Source: Panicum virgatum
Taxonomy: Eukaryota > Streptophyta > Magnoliopsida > Poales > Poaceae
DNA: 64,000 nucleotides
Reading direction: 5' to 3'
Assembly: GCF_016808335.1 (NCBI RefSeq)
Contig: NC_053137.1
Coordinates: 48,103,781-48,167,780, forward strand
Below are positions 38,756 to 48,525 of the stretch, one piece after another (the first letter of the stretch is position 1; the number at the start of each line of letters is the position of its first letter). The notes under the pieces were generated by a model. That model did not search any database. It saw only the letters and a program-made list of their open reading frames with translations, and was not told where the DNA came from. Made by a program: the position numbers and the translations under genes.

Positions 38756-40667
38756 GCTACACCGCGTTCATGGAGCAGGAGCAATTGTGTCTTGATGGAA
38801 CGACGACTGCTCAGAATAGCGACGGAACAAGCTGGGTATCAGGATATCAGCAGTGGCCATGGTTCCCCATGCATTCATAAATCATAAGAAAGGCTACAAT
38901 AAGAAGGTTTTTCTATTAAAAACTCTGTTAAGATTTGTTGTGGCCATTTAGATATGCTTTGTGCTGCTATGTTGGAATTTTCTTTTGTTAACTGAACGAC
39001 ATGCCGAGAGATCCCGTCAATTTCCATTCTTTTAGATCTATAAGCCTGTCTTCAATTTTTGGTGAATGATATGGCCGGCTTCGCAGATTTATGTTGTGTT
39101 CTGTCATTTCCTCTGCTTCTTTTGTGGTATTTTCGTTTGTAGAGTTCGCTTGGTTGTGAGCATCAATGGCTGGACTAGTGCATTTTCCCCCCATTGGGGA
39201 TGTTCTAGTGAGTTTTAGTTTTTCCTCTTCCCCTTATGTCTTGTGAAAGAATATACTTCTAGGGTTGAATTTGTTCTAGTTAGTGCCATATGTGCACATT
39301 TGTGTTGTGTTAAATTTTGAAGAGTTTGAATGGCTATTTTATAGTTATTTTTTTTACACTTCTACACTCTATACTGCCTCCATGAATAAGATTCTAGAGA
39401 ATCCTTTGCAGTCAGCAGCGATCTCACCAGCCTATTCCTCGCCCGGCACAGGCTCCACGTTTCCGGCAAGCACATAGTAAAATGCTCCGCGGGCCCTCGA
39501 TCCTAGCTCAGTGTGTCACGCCGGTCTTTAAACTCTCAAAATGTGTTTCATGCTAGATCCGAACTACAGTTATTTGTGCTAAACTACACGTTACATGGGT
39601 GCTGATTGGGTGATGAGATGAACCTGATATGTGAAGCCCATGTGTCAACCCTGTCTCTCTTCTTCCCGTCCGTGCTCTCTCTCTCTCTCGTCTCCTTTAC
39701 CGGCGGTGTGGCTTCCGCTCGCCTATGGGGCGGAGTGGCTGGGCTCTCCCTCATCAACTGAGCTCGTGTCAGCATGGCTTCTGCTCGACGCGGGAGCGGA
39801 GTGCCCATCAGAAATCAGGGTGGTTGGTTTTGATCCCGGGGTAAATCAAATGTTTTGAAAAGTTCGAAGTGTAGGTGTCCGGTTTTAGAGTTAGGGGGTT
39901 AAACTCGTTGACAAGTTTAGGAGAGCAATATAGACTTTTCTCTTTAATTTCTATAGGTCTAAACGACCATTTACGCAGAGCATTCATTGGCATACCAAAA
40001 TATGGGCTTGCCATACCGATTTTTTTGACCAACACTTTGGCAATTTTAGAATAGCATTTGGCTAGATTGATTGCTTTTTGGCCTTCAACCAAATGAGTGC
40101 CAAAATTTATAGATTTACCCATATTTTAACACGTCAACATTTTGGAAGCAAAGCGCTCATAAGTCCTACCTTCCTTCCAAAAAAACAAAATTGCAGGACC
40201 CACCTTCCACATCAATACAGCTATACAATGTGTCGTCAAGCGTGGATGCACCGTGGTACACGACAAGTTGGCAGACGCCGTGAGTCGTGACAGATTGTCA
40301 TGTCTCTTTTTTTTTCAGTCGTGGTACTCTCACCTCAGCTTCTTTCTGATTTGGATCCGAAGCGTACTTCTTTACTGAACTAATCACGCTGTTCACGGCT
40401 TGACTGCGAGAGACACGACAAGTTTGTTCGTCGCTATCGGCTATTCAGTTAGGCGACCGTCGATGAGTCTCCGCTGACTTAAGTCAGCGGGACTCGGGCC
40501 ACTGACGTGTGGGCTCTACGTGAGCGTGGCCCACACGTCAGCCACAGTGTCACGTGGGAGGTGCGGCTTTTGCCTCGCTAGGGACTCGCTCGACGCACTG
40601 CGATTCTGCGAAGCCTTCTTTCTTCGATCCACAGCAACTCGGCAAGCCGGTCTGATCTGCCACGGCC
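38756..40667. other. Region between CXE3 and CXE4
   Basis: 3' UTR of CXE3, AT-rich sequence, a CT-rich run (39660-39690) and the CXE4 upstream region. No other gene recognised. The short frame near 39283 is not protein-like. Confidence 0.4.
40471..40556 (+). promoter_or_regulatory. Palindrome and inverted repeat with ACGT motifs upstream of CXE4
   Basis: A perfect 20-base palindrome CCGCTGACTTAAGTCAGCGG lies at 40471-40490. Directly after it, CTGACGTGTGGG (40502-40513) and CCCACACGTCAG (40530-40541) form a perfect 12-base inverted repeat, then CACGTGGG at 40551. ACGT cores of this type are bound by plant bZIP and bHLH factors. The block lies 110-200 bases before the CXE4 start codon, so a promoter role is plausible but inferred. 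Confidence 0.5.
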
Positions 40668-41615
40668 ATGGAGTTCCGCGACGACGAGGTAGTGGTTGGC
40701 TGCGACGCCTTCCGCATCTACCGGAGCGGCAAGATGGACCGCCTCCACCGCCCGGAGCGCGTGCCCGCCGGCCTCGACCCGGCCACCGGCGTCACGTCCA
40801 AGGACGTCGTCCTCGACGCCGGCACCGGCCTCTCCGCGCGCCTCTTCCTCCCCCGGCTCGGCGCGCGCGGCTCCTCCTCCGGAAAGCTCCCCGTCCTCGT
40901 CTTCCTCCACGGCGGCGCGTTCCTGATCGAATCCGCCGTCTCGCCGCAGTACCACGGCTACGTCGCGTCCCTCGCCGCCGCGGCCGGCGTCCTGGCCGTC
41001 TCCGTCGAGTACCGCCTCGCGCCCGAGCACCCGGTCCCCGCCGCCTACGACGACGCCTGGGCCGCGCTCCAGTGGGCCGCGGCGGCGCGGGACGAGTGGC
41101 TCGCCGACCACGGGGACGTCGCCCGCCTCTTCCTCGCCGGCGACAGCGCCGGCGGCAACATGGTGCACAACGTCCTGGTCCGGCTGGCCTCCGCTCCCCA
41201 CCCGGCTGCGCCTAGGATCGAGGGCGCGATACTCCTGCACCCTTGGTTCGGAGGGAACACGTTCGTCGACGGCGAGGATGCGACAAAGGCCAAGGAGATG
41301 GCCATGGTCTGGGAGTTCGCGTGCCCCGGAGCGGCGGGTGGCGCGGACGACCCGCGGATGAACCCGATGGCGCCGGGCGCGCCGCCGCTGGAGAGCCTGG
41401 GGTGTCGGCGCGTTCTCGTGTGCGCCGGGGAGAAGGACTGGGCGACGGCGAGGGTCCGCGCGTACTACGCAGCCTTGGCCGCGAGCGCGTGGCCCGGGAG
41501 CACCGCGTGGCTCGAGTCGGAAGGGGAGGGGCACGTCTTCTTCCTCGAGAAGCCGGAGTGCACCAATGCTAGGGAGCTCATGGACCGCATCGTCACGTTC
41601 GTCGACGGATCCTGA
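40668..41615 (+). CDS. Carboxylesterase CXE4
   Basis: Intronless, 315 residues, start MEFRDDEVVVGCDAFRIYRS. HGGAF at 81-85, nucleophile S160 in GDSAGGN, D257 and H289 are all present. The HGGAF motif and the sequence TGVTSKDVVLDAGTGLSARL are shared with CXE1 rather than CXE2/3, so the cluster contains two subgroups with CXE1 and CXE4 at its ends. Residues 195-215 (GGNTFVDGEDATKAKEM) differ most from the other copies and may alter the pocket. Upstream lie ACGT-containing inverted repeats. The gene is followed 330 bases on by the 3' end of the minus-strand F-box pseudogene. No lesions seen. Confidence 0.92.
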   Translation: MEFRDDEVVVGCDAFRIYRSGKMDRLHRPERVPAGLDPATGVTSKDVVLDAGTGLSARLFLPRLGARGSSSGKLPVLVFLHGGAFLIESAVSPQYHGYVASLAAAAGVLAVSVEYRLAPEHPVPAAYDDAWAALQWAAAARDEWLADHGDVARLFLAGDSAGGNMVHNVLVRLASAPHPAAPRIEGAILLHPWFGGNTFVDGEDATKAKEMAMVWEFACPGAAGGADDPRMNPMAPGAPPLESLGCRRVLVCAGEKDWATARVRAYYAALAASAWPGSTAWLESEGEGHVFFLEKPECTNARELMDRIVTFVDGS

Positions 41616-43873
41616 GCACCCAGCTAGAGTGGCGCTACGCGCAATGGCGATTCGATCTGTGTTTGTATGATTCCGTTTCAGAGTTGGAGGAACGATTTGA
41701 TTTGTACTCCTATTTGTAGGCTGCTTCTTACTAGAGGATATCGATTCCTTTGAGACAGAGGATGCCAATCTGAAACTGAAAATTAGTCAACGTGCGCGTT
41801 TGCATTTTGTATACAGAAAGCAAAAGGGGGCATATATATAACCGCAGGAGCGAGACACTCAAGTAAAATCACAACCTCCAAACAAATGAACATTACATTG
41901 TATAAAGCACGGTTGCATTACTCTTTTATTGATAAGTACCACACAAAGTCACAAGTCAAGCTTCTCCTGCTGCGTCAAAGGGAGCTGCCTAGTGAACAGA
42001 TCTAAGAAGAAGCGGGGACTCCTGCACGCGAAGCCTCCTCTGCTCCTGTCACTGAAGCGCGGGCGGACGAGGCTCTCTGTATACGGCGTGACGTTGAAAA
42101 TGCAGAGGTTCTTCCATTTCCTTGCCCGACGGCCCTGATACCTGATTCGATCCAGCCTGCACACGGTGCTCAGCTCGGCCTCAGGCTTTGCCAAATCATG
42201 GCTGTAGATGACGCGGCCACGCCACAGCAGAAGACGGCTCCCGCCGGCGACGAGAGCCATCGGGTGGCAGAGGTCCCGGGAACGGATGTTGTAGCGCTGC
42301 TCCCATCGGCCCTGGCCCCCATCGTCGTCCACCTTCATCGTCCAGATGGTCACGGACTCGTCTCCGGTGCAGGCCGTCAGGCACAGCTCCTGGCCGTGCA
42401 GCTCCTACAGTGAGAAGCTGTAGTGAAGCGCAGGGTCCAGCGACTCTGGCAATCCAGTGACGCTGAACTTCTCATCCGCCAGGCTCAGCCGGAGGAGACC
42501 CCGCGGCACTGGACCCTCGTTGTGATAATCATCGATGCGCCAGTACATGAACCCTTTGATGTGGATGCCCGTTTGCCAGTTCCACACTGGGTACGGCGGC
42601 CGTGTCATCGTCTCTCTCCATACGCCGTCGCCGCCGACGGTGAGCACCTCCATCCCCACGAGGTGGACGTTTGTGAGGAAGCCAGCGTAGATAGCCAGAA
42701 AGAAGGCCTGGACGACCTTGTACTTGCCGGTGCGTGGATCTCGGCCGAGGCCTGCGCAGTGGCAGCCTCTCGCGCCGTTCCGCTCGTTGCGCTCGCTGTC
42801 TGGCAGCGTGATGGCGTCCCTGGTGGCCGGGTTGAAGAGGTAGAGCTTGGTGTCGGTGAGGGCGAGCACCAGGCCGTCGCAGTGGGCGAAATAGCAGAAT
42901 CGGTTGAACTCACCGGCGAAGTCCTTGGCGTGCTTGAACCTCGCCGCCTTGCCGCCATTGGTGGCGCATTGCTGCCACTGGTAGAAGCTGATTCGGCTGG
43001 AGAAGGTTCTTGGGGTGGTCTCCCCTGGGTCGAGGCGGTCGAAGGTGATAGGGGTGATGAGGAAAGCCGGGTCCTGCTCGCACCTGGAGGCGGAGCTCCG
43101 GAGGTGCGCGCGGATGAAGACGGGGTCGGAGACGACGGCTTGCCAGGCCTTGCAGACGGAGGTGCAGCGCACGAGGGACTTGACGGGTAGCCGCACCAGG
43201 ATCTCCACGACGATCTCGTCGGGAAGCTCGGGAACGGGTTGTGCTTCGGATGTGCTCGCCTTCCGCTTCCTCGTCTTATTGTTTAGGGTTAATTGGATTC
43301 ATGTCATTATAATTTTGCAAGTTTTGTGATCCGCCATTACAATTCACCTATTTCGAACGATGACATTACAATTCTTATATTCTCTGAGACATGTCATTTT
43401 ATACTTATTTGATGCCCTCGGACCCACCTGCAGGCGCCCATATTACCGTATAGACCAAAATGCCCCTGCTACTATGATTCTCTCTCCACTCACACACAGC
43501 CGGCCCCACATGTCATCCCCTTCCTCCGAACGCGTCGCCGCCCTTGCTCCGCACGCGCGATGCCGTGCCGCACCTCGGCCCCTGCTCCACGCCGCCACCG
43601 GGCCGCGCTCCGCGCAGCGCCGGCACCGCCGTTCCGCGCCTCCGCCCTGCTCCGCGCACGCAGCGCCTGCGAGGCCCGCGCCGCCGCCGCCGTGCCGCGC
43701 CTCTGCCCCTGATCCCAGTCCCCCTCCTCCCCGTCGGGGCTGAGCGCGCGGGACTCCGCAAGAAACAGTACACAACGGCGGCGACGGCCCCGGCGGCCAA
43801 ATCCCTCACCAAATCCAGCACAGCACAGAGCTCGCCGGCGGAGAACGGCTCGAGCGGCCGGGCGAAGCCTCTC

Positions 43874-44198
43874 CCGAGGGACGAGGTCGTCCGGCGCCTG
43901 CGCGTGCTGCGGCAGCACACCAGCCTCGCCACCGTCGACGTCAACAAATGCAGCATCGGCGCGCACCGCTCGGCCATCCCGGAGCTGGTGGGGCTCCTCC
44001 GCCGCGGCGGCCCGCGGGAGCGCCGCGAGGCGGCCACGACCCTCTACGAGCTCTGCAAGCTGCCGGAGAACCGCCGCCGTGTCGTGCGCGAGAGCGCCGC
44101 GCCCGCGCTCGCCGACTTCGCCGCCGTCGGCTCCGCCCGCGCCGTCGAGGTGCTCGGCTTCCTCGCCAAGTGCCGCGAGGGGCGCCAGCAGCTGTGCA
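43874..44198 (+). pseudogene. Captured ARM-repeat (U-box type) gene fragment
   Basis: An open frame within the Pack-MULE encodes LPRDEVVRRLRVLRQHTS, SAIPELVGLLRRGGPRERRE, AATTLYELCKLPENRRRVV and AVEVLGFLAKCREGRQQL. These are helices of Armadillo repeats as found in plant U-box E3 ligases. The U-box and the rest of the ARM array are absent, and the frame runs on into unrelated sequence to 44284. Confidence 0.7.
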
Positions 44199-44748
44199 TC
44201 GAGCAGGCCGTGCTCGTCCTCAGTTCCTTCCCTCTCTGCTCTGCTCCGTCTGGCCACTCTGCTCCGGCCTCCGGCCACATATGAAGGGGACTTCCAATTC
44301 AGATGCTTGGGAGATCGATCCAGTAGGGAAACTAGAAATTCGATTGCCAGGGAGCTCGATTCGCTGGCCAATTTTGTCTCTCTGTGCTAGTTTGATTGAT
44401 TTGTGAGGAAGATTTTGATTAATTTGGCAGAGAAGGCGAGGAAGCACTCCTCCAACAGCGGGCCGTCGAACCGCTGGACGATCTGCTCGAGCTTGCCGAA
44501 CGGGAGAGGGATGGAGACGGGGCAGCTGTACGGGAGCCAGCGCTCCAACACGGGCGGCGGCAGCACCCGTGCCGCGGTTGATGCGTGCCCGCGTGGATGC
44601 CGCTCGTCTACTCGCTCGCAAGGGATATGGTGGAGTGCTCCGGTCCCACGCCATTGCTGTCCGCGCTTCAGCCCGTCGCCGCGTCGGGGCTGCCTCCTCG
44701 TCCGCCGCTGCAAGCAACGGCGGATCCCGGGCCCCGCCGCCGGCCTAC

Positions 44749-44935
44749 TACTCCGACCCGTTCGTCCCCTGCAACCTCCTCTCCCCGGCCGTTGCCGACG
44801 CGCTCCTCATCGCCTACGCCCAGTGCGGCGACCTCCCCGCCGTGCTCGCGTGCTCCCACCTCACCGGGAATCCGCGCCTCGGTCGTGAGGCGCACGCGTT
44901 CGCCCTGAAGAGCGGACTTCTGGACGGCGACGAAC
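44749..44935 (+). pseudogene. Captured PPR-gene fragment
   Basis: The frame encodes SDPFVPCNLLSP, VADALLIAYAQCGDLPAVLA and PRLGREAHAFALKSGLLDGD. The pattern (A/N)ALI-AYAQCGDLPAALA and LGREAHAFALKSGLL is that of plant PLS-type pentatricopeptide repeat proteins, which act in organelle RNA editing and processing. Only about one and a half repeats are present, apparently joined across a deletion. Confidence 0.6.
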
Positions 44936-45293
44936 GGTGGCGTGGAGCAGGGGCGTGGCGCAGCACGCCGGCGCCGGCGCGGGCCTCGCATGACAACGAG
45001 CAGAGGAAAGGAGAGGGGGGGGGAGAAAAGGACGGAGAAAGGGGATGACATGTGGGGCTGGCAGTCTGTGAGTGGAGTGAGAGAATTATAGCAGGGACAT
45101 TTTGATCTATACGGTAGTATGGATACCTGCGGGTGGGCCTGGAAGCATCAAATACGTATAAAATGGCATGGCTCAAAGAAGATGTGAATTGTAATGACAT
45201 CGTTCGGAATAGGTGAATTATAATGGCAGATCAGGGAGTTTGGAAAATTATAATGGCATGAATCCAATTAACCCTATTGTTTATGGCGTCCAT

Positions 45294-46127
45294 GGAGCCA
45301 ACACAGAAAAACAAAAAGGACAGGTGATTAGCGACGACTCGACAGGCGACATAGGGTGTGCGTGTATGTATACATGTAAATATACATCACGCAGATGATC
45401 GATCGACGCGGTCTCGAATCGGTCTCGGAACAGGGAAGCGTTTTCCTTTAACGACTTATTCGCAATTACTGACCAAACAGATATATAGAATAGGTATTAA
45501 AAAGATCAACTATAACCACGGACTTTTAGTGATTATTAAACAAATTTGAGCTAACAAAATAAAGATAGAGTTTTTCCAAACAGAGACGAATCCATCTATT
45601 ATTTTATAATTCAAAGAAATAGTACAACAAAAATATCTATTATCTTATAATTCAAAGAAATAGTATTTGTATCGAATATGGTCAATAGATACACGAAACA
45701 GTAACAAGCAGTTGTTACATGCCGAGAAATCCGAAAGATCAGTGAGCTGGTCATTCATCAGAAAATTCACCTATATATCATTGCTTTTTTTTTGAGATTT
45801 TATATATAATTGCTCTATGCTCCACCGCTGGCCTGTTCTTTAATGGCGCTGCCCTGGGTCTGACATAGATATTATTGTGACAATGTTGAAGAGTACCGAT
45901 TCTCAATGTAGAATGGTGCATTCCTTTTCCTCATTTATAGTAGACAAAGAATACTAGTCTCACATGCAATGTCTATAAATATTTCATTACAATTCCAGTA
46001 AAAACTATTACTAGGTGGTGGCCGACGGTGGCAGATACGAGGAGGCTTTGGAGCACGATGACCTCAGTGGCATTTCCTTCGCTTTCTTCTCAATATGAGA
46101 GCTTGCATGTGCATTAGACATTCATGG
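45294..46127. other. Upstream flank of the F-box pseudogene
   Basis: Probable former promoter and 5' UTR of the F-box gene near 45300-45450, then AT-rich DNA with a duplicated ATCTATTATNTTATAATTCAAAG-like unit (about 45592-45615 and 45633-45655). No gene seen. Confidence 0.4.
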
Positions 46128-46135
46128 ATGCAGAG

Positions 46136-47148
46136 TAGGTCTGCTAATGGGTTGGGTTGAAATGGGTTTTATGGGATGGGTTTTGAAATGGAATGTGTTT
46201 GGATGATTTAAAATGGGTTGTATTAGTTAATGGGGTGGGTCGGGGCGGATTCTATATAAATGCGGGTTGAGGCGGGTTGGGGTGGGTTGAAATGGATATT
46301 TTTTACAAAATAGTATAACTATATATAAATGTGGGTCCCACGTGAGAGCTGCACTCTGAAATTAAAACCACGTGTTTATATCAGAAAATTTTATCCAAAT
46401 TGACTGAATTTTGTTGGAGATAACTCAGTACGACTGACAACTATTTTGCGCAAAGCAGTGTGGCTAGAACTACCTGTGGGCCCCACATGAAGAGCCGGAC
46501 CCTGGAATTAAAACCTCGCGTTCACACTATAAAATTTTATCGAAATTGACTGAAATTTGTTGGAGATGACTCAGTACGACTGGCAGCTACTCTGTGCAAA
46601 ACAGCGTGGTTAGAACTACACGTGGGCTCCACATCACGAGCCGGACCCTAGAATTAAAACCTCGCGTTCACACTATAAAATTTTATCAAAATTGACTGAA
46701 ATTTGTTGGAGATGACTCAGTACGACTGGCAGCTACTCTGTGCAAAGTAGCGTGGCTAGAACTACACGTGGGCTCCACATCAAGACTCGAACCCTGGAAT
46801 TAAAACCTCGCGTTCACACTATAAAATTTTATCGAAATTGACTGAAATTTTTAGAGATGAGTCAATATGACTGACAGATACTCTGTGCAAAGTAGTGTGG
46901 CTAGACATATATGTGGTCCCCACATTAAGTGTAGAACCACTAAATTCCTCTGCATAGTAGAACCCATGGGTTTTTATGGGTTACCCGCTTATAATGGGGC
47001 GGGTTGGTTAGAGTTGAGAAATTAACTAATTGGGTTGGGTGGGCTTGGGTATCTAAATATGTTAATTTTGGGTGGGGTTGGGTATCTAAATATGTTAATT
47101 TTGGGTGGGGTTGGGTATGGTGCGGGTTCCAACCCATTAGCAGGGCTA
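46136..47148. mobile_element. Non-autonomous hAT element, perfect 8-bp target duplication
   Basis: 1013 bases with the ends TAGGTCTGCTAATGGGTTGG and, reverse-complemented, TAGCCCTGCTAATGGGTTGG, which fit the hAT terminal consensus. ATGCAGAG repeats perfectly on both sides (46128-46135 and 47149-47156). Subterminal regions are dense in GGGTTGGGT/GATGGGTT motifs. The core consists of tandem repeats and has no transposase. Confidence 0.9.
46330..46920. repeat. Four tandem units of about 145 bases inside the hAT element
   Basis: Units start at GTGGGNCCCAC-like positions about 46332, 46476, 46622 and 46767, with a partial fifth at 46911. Each contains ATTAAAACCTCGCGTTCACA, ATAAAATTTTATCNAAATTG, GAGATGACTCAGTACGACTG and a TGTGCAAA...GTGGCTAGAACTAC block. 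The first unit is the most diverged. Confidence 0.85.
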
Positions 47149-47156
47149 ATGCAGAG

Positions 47157-48129
47157 GCAGTGTGGAACTGTGGATTGTGAGGCAGTGGAGGATCCAGAAT
47201 TTCACTAGGGTACGAAAACTTAAGCTATATGGTTCACCAAAATTTAAAGGATACTAATCTAGAAATAACATCAAATATATAGTATATAGTCGGAAAAGAG
47301 AATTTCACTGGTATCTGGTGCGCGGTGCCATGTCGGGGTTACAATTAGGGCCCAATAGCAAGCCCAGTAGGAACGAAAATGGAAAATCCCATGTCATCCC
47401 GAAGCCTCATTCGACCTCACACTCCCACCCATAGCTGAATTTTTCAGCACTCGTCCTGCGGGCAGGTCGTGGATGGTGAAGAGACACACCATGCCGCATC
47501 AGCTGCCTAACTCGCTGGGAGTTAACTGGAGAAGAATCACTAATCTGCCGCCTAAACCACGCTTAGCGAGGACGCGTGTCACCCACCCCTGCACACCCAT
47601 GCTGCCCGATGCCCGGTAGTGTTTCTTTACGACTTTTTCTCCCGACCCCCGCAGCGATACACATACGATGGCAGTAAACAACTCCGAAATGGGACCCGCC
47701 CGAGGCGGCGAGGCCATCGCCCGTGAAAAGGGAGGAGAAACGCGAGGGCAGTCGTTTTCACGGGCCATAGCCCGTGAAAAGCCGCGCCGCATCCGCGCCT
47801 GCGGCCTGCCCGTCGCGTTGCGGATCGCTCGCTGGTCTGGTCGGCTTCCCCTCTAGGACTAGTAGGCAGTTAGCAGTAGCAGCCAAGCAAACGACTGCCC
47901 CGTCGCGTTGCGATCGCACAGCGACGAGACGGCGGGGCGAGCGAGATCCACAGGCGCGCGCCGCGCCGTAGCCCGTACCTGTGGCCTGGAGGACGTACCC
48001 GCCACTCCACACTCCACAGAGCGACCGGACAACGAAGGCCCGTGTTCCGTCGCCGGAACTGGGGGCCATTTCGAGGCACCAAACAGTGGGTCTGGGGGGG
48101 ATGGCCGGCGCTTTTATACTTCCAAATTC
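47157..48129. other. Intergenic, GC-rich block without a recognised gene
   Basis: 47300-48100 is moderately GC-rich. It holds short inverted repeats of GCCCGTGAAAA / TTTTCACGGGC at 47720-47790. Small open frames on both strands show no domain. The copia LTR begins at its end. Confidence 0.4.
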
Positions 48130-48487
48130 TGTTGGTAGATTGTTGAATTTGGATTTGGCCCATTAAATATTTTAGTTATTCCAAATAAATCTCAAAGACC
48201 CATGTGGTGTAAACTTTTAATCCCATATTGCTAATAGAAGTTGAAAAGACCATATGACTCTCCTATATATCTAACCCATAGGCTTCACCGGAGAACATCA
48301 ATTCGATTATTCCTCTTGTAAGCCGCCGTTAGTCGTTGTAAACACACACCTGATATAGTGAAGTTCTTGCTGGCTGGCGCCCATGGTTTTTACCCTTCGC
48401 ATTGGAGGGGTTTTCCACGTTAAATCCTTGTGTCTCTTGAAGTTTGATCTTTGCTGTTTTCATCGTTTTGTTCGTCGTCGCTTCTAA
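48130..48487 (+). mobile_element. Left LTR of a Ty1-copia element, with primer-binding site
   Basis: The LTR starts TGTTGGTAGATTGTTG and runs about 358 bases to just before GTGGTACCAGAGCC at 48488-48501. That sequence is one base off the usual initiator-tRNA-Met binding site TGGTATCAGAGCC. The 3' border is approximate because the expected CA end is mutated. A TATA-like TCTCCTATATATCTAACC lies near 48261. Confidence 0.75.
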
Positions 48488-48525
48488 GTGGTACCAGAGC
48501 CGTGGTTTCAAGTTAGGGTTTCGTG

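Larger units (their letters stand above)
43286..45274. mobile_element. Pack-MULE, 1989 bases, perfect 9-bp target duplication
   Basis: The ends GGGTTAATTGGATTCATG and CATGAATCCAATTAACCC are inverted repeats that extend for about 235 bases on each side (to about 43523 and from about 45040). A perfect TATTGTTTA repeat flanks it (43277-43285 and 45275-45283). The core is GC-rich and carries protein-like pieces of at least two unrelated host genes (ARM repeat and PPR) in the same orientation, which defines a Pack-MULE. No transposase. A further piece at about 44400-44560 may be a third capture but was not identified. Confidence 0.9.
41949..45293 (-). pseudogene. F-box (FBA-type) gene broken by a Pack-MULE and a stop codon
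   Basis: Read from right to left, ATG (45293-45291) and the next five codons lie at 45293-45276. The Pack-MULE (43286-45274) follows, and the frame resumes at 43276. The F-box motif (LPDEIVVEILVRLPVKSLVR, about 43240-43180) and the F-box-associated domain run to TAG at 42407-42405. The same frame then continues open for 151 more codons to 41949 with typical FBA sequence (ELCLTACTGDESVTIWTM), so TAG is a single nonsense change. Removing the element and one copy of its 9-bp target repeat would leave frame continuity from ATG onward. Without the six upstream codons there is no in-frame ATG before the F-box. F-box proteins recruit substrates to SCF ubiquitin ligases; this copy is very probably dead. 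Confidence 0.85.

Noticed and set aside
40578..41768. 396-codon open frame antisense to CXE4
   Set aside because: Compositional shadow; the plus strand has the complete hydrolase motifs.
42423..43190. Plus-strand open frame over the F-box pseudogene
   Set aside because: Antisense shadow of the F-box reading frame, low-complexity Val/Ala/Glu sequence without a domain.
46330..46920. Considered a CRISPR-like or satellite array
   Set aside because: Units are contiguous without spacers, lie inside hAT ends with a target duplication, and the genome is a plant.
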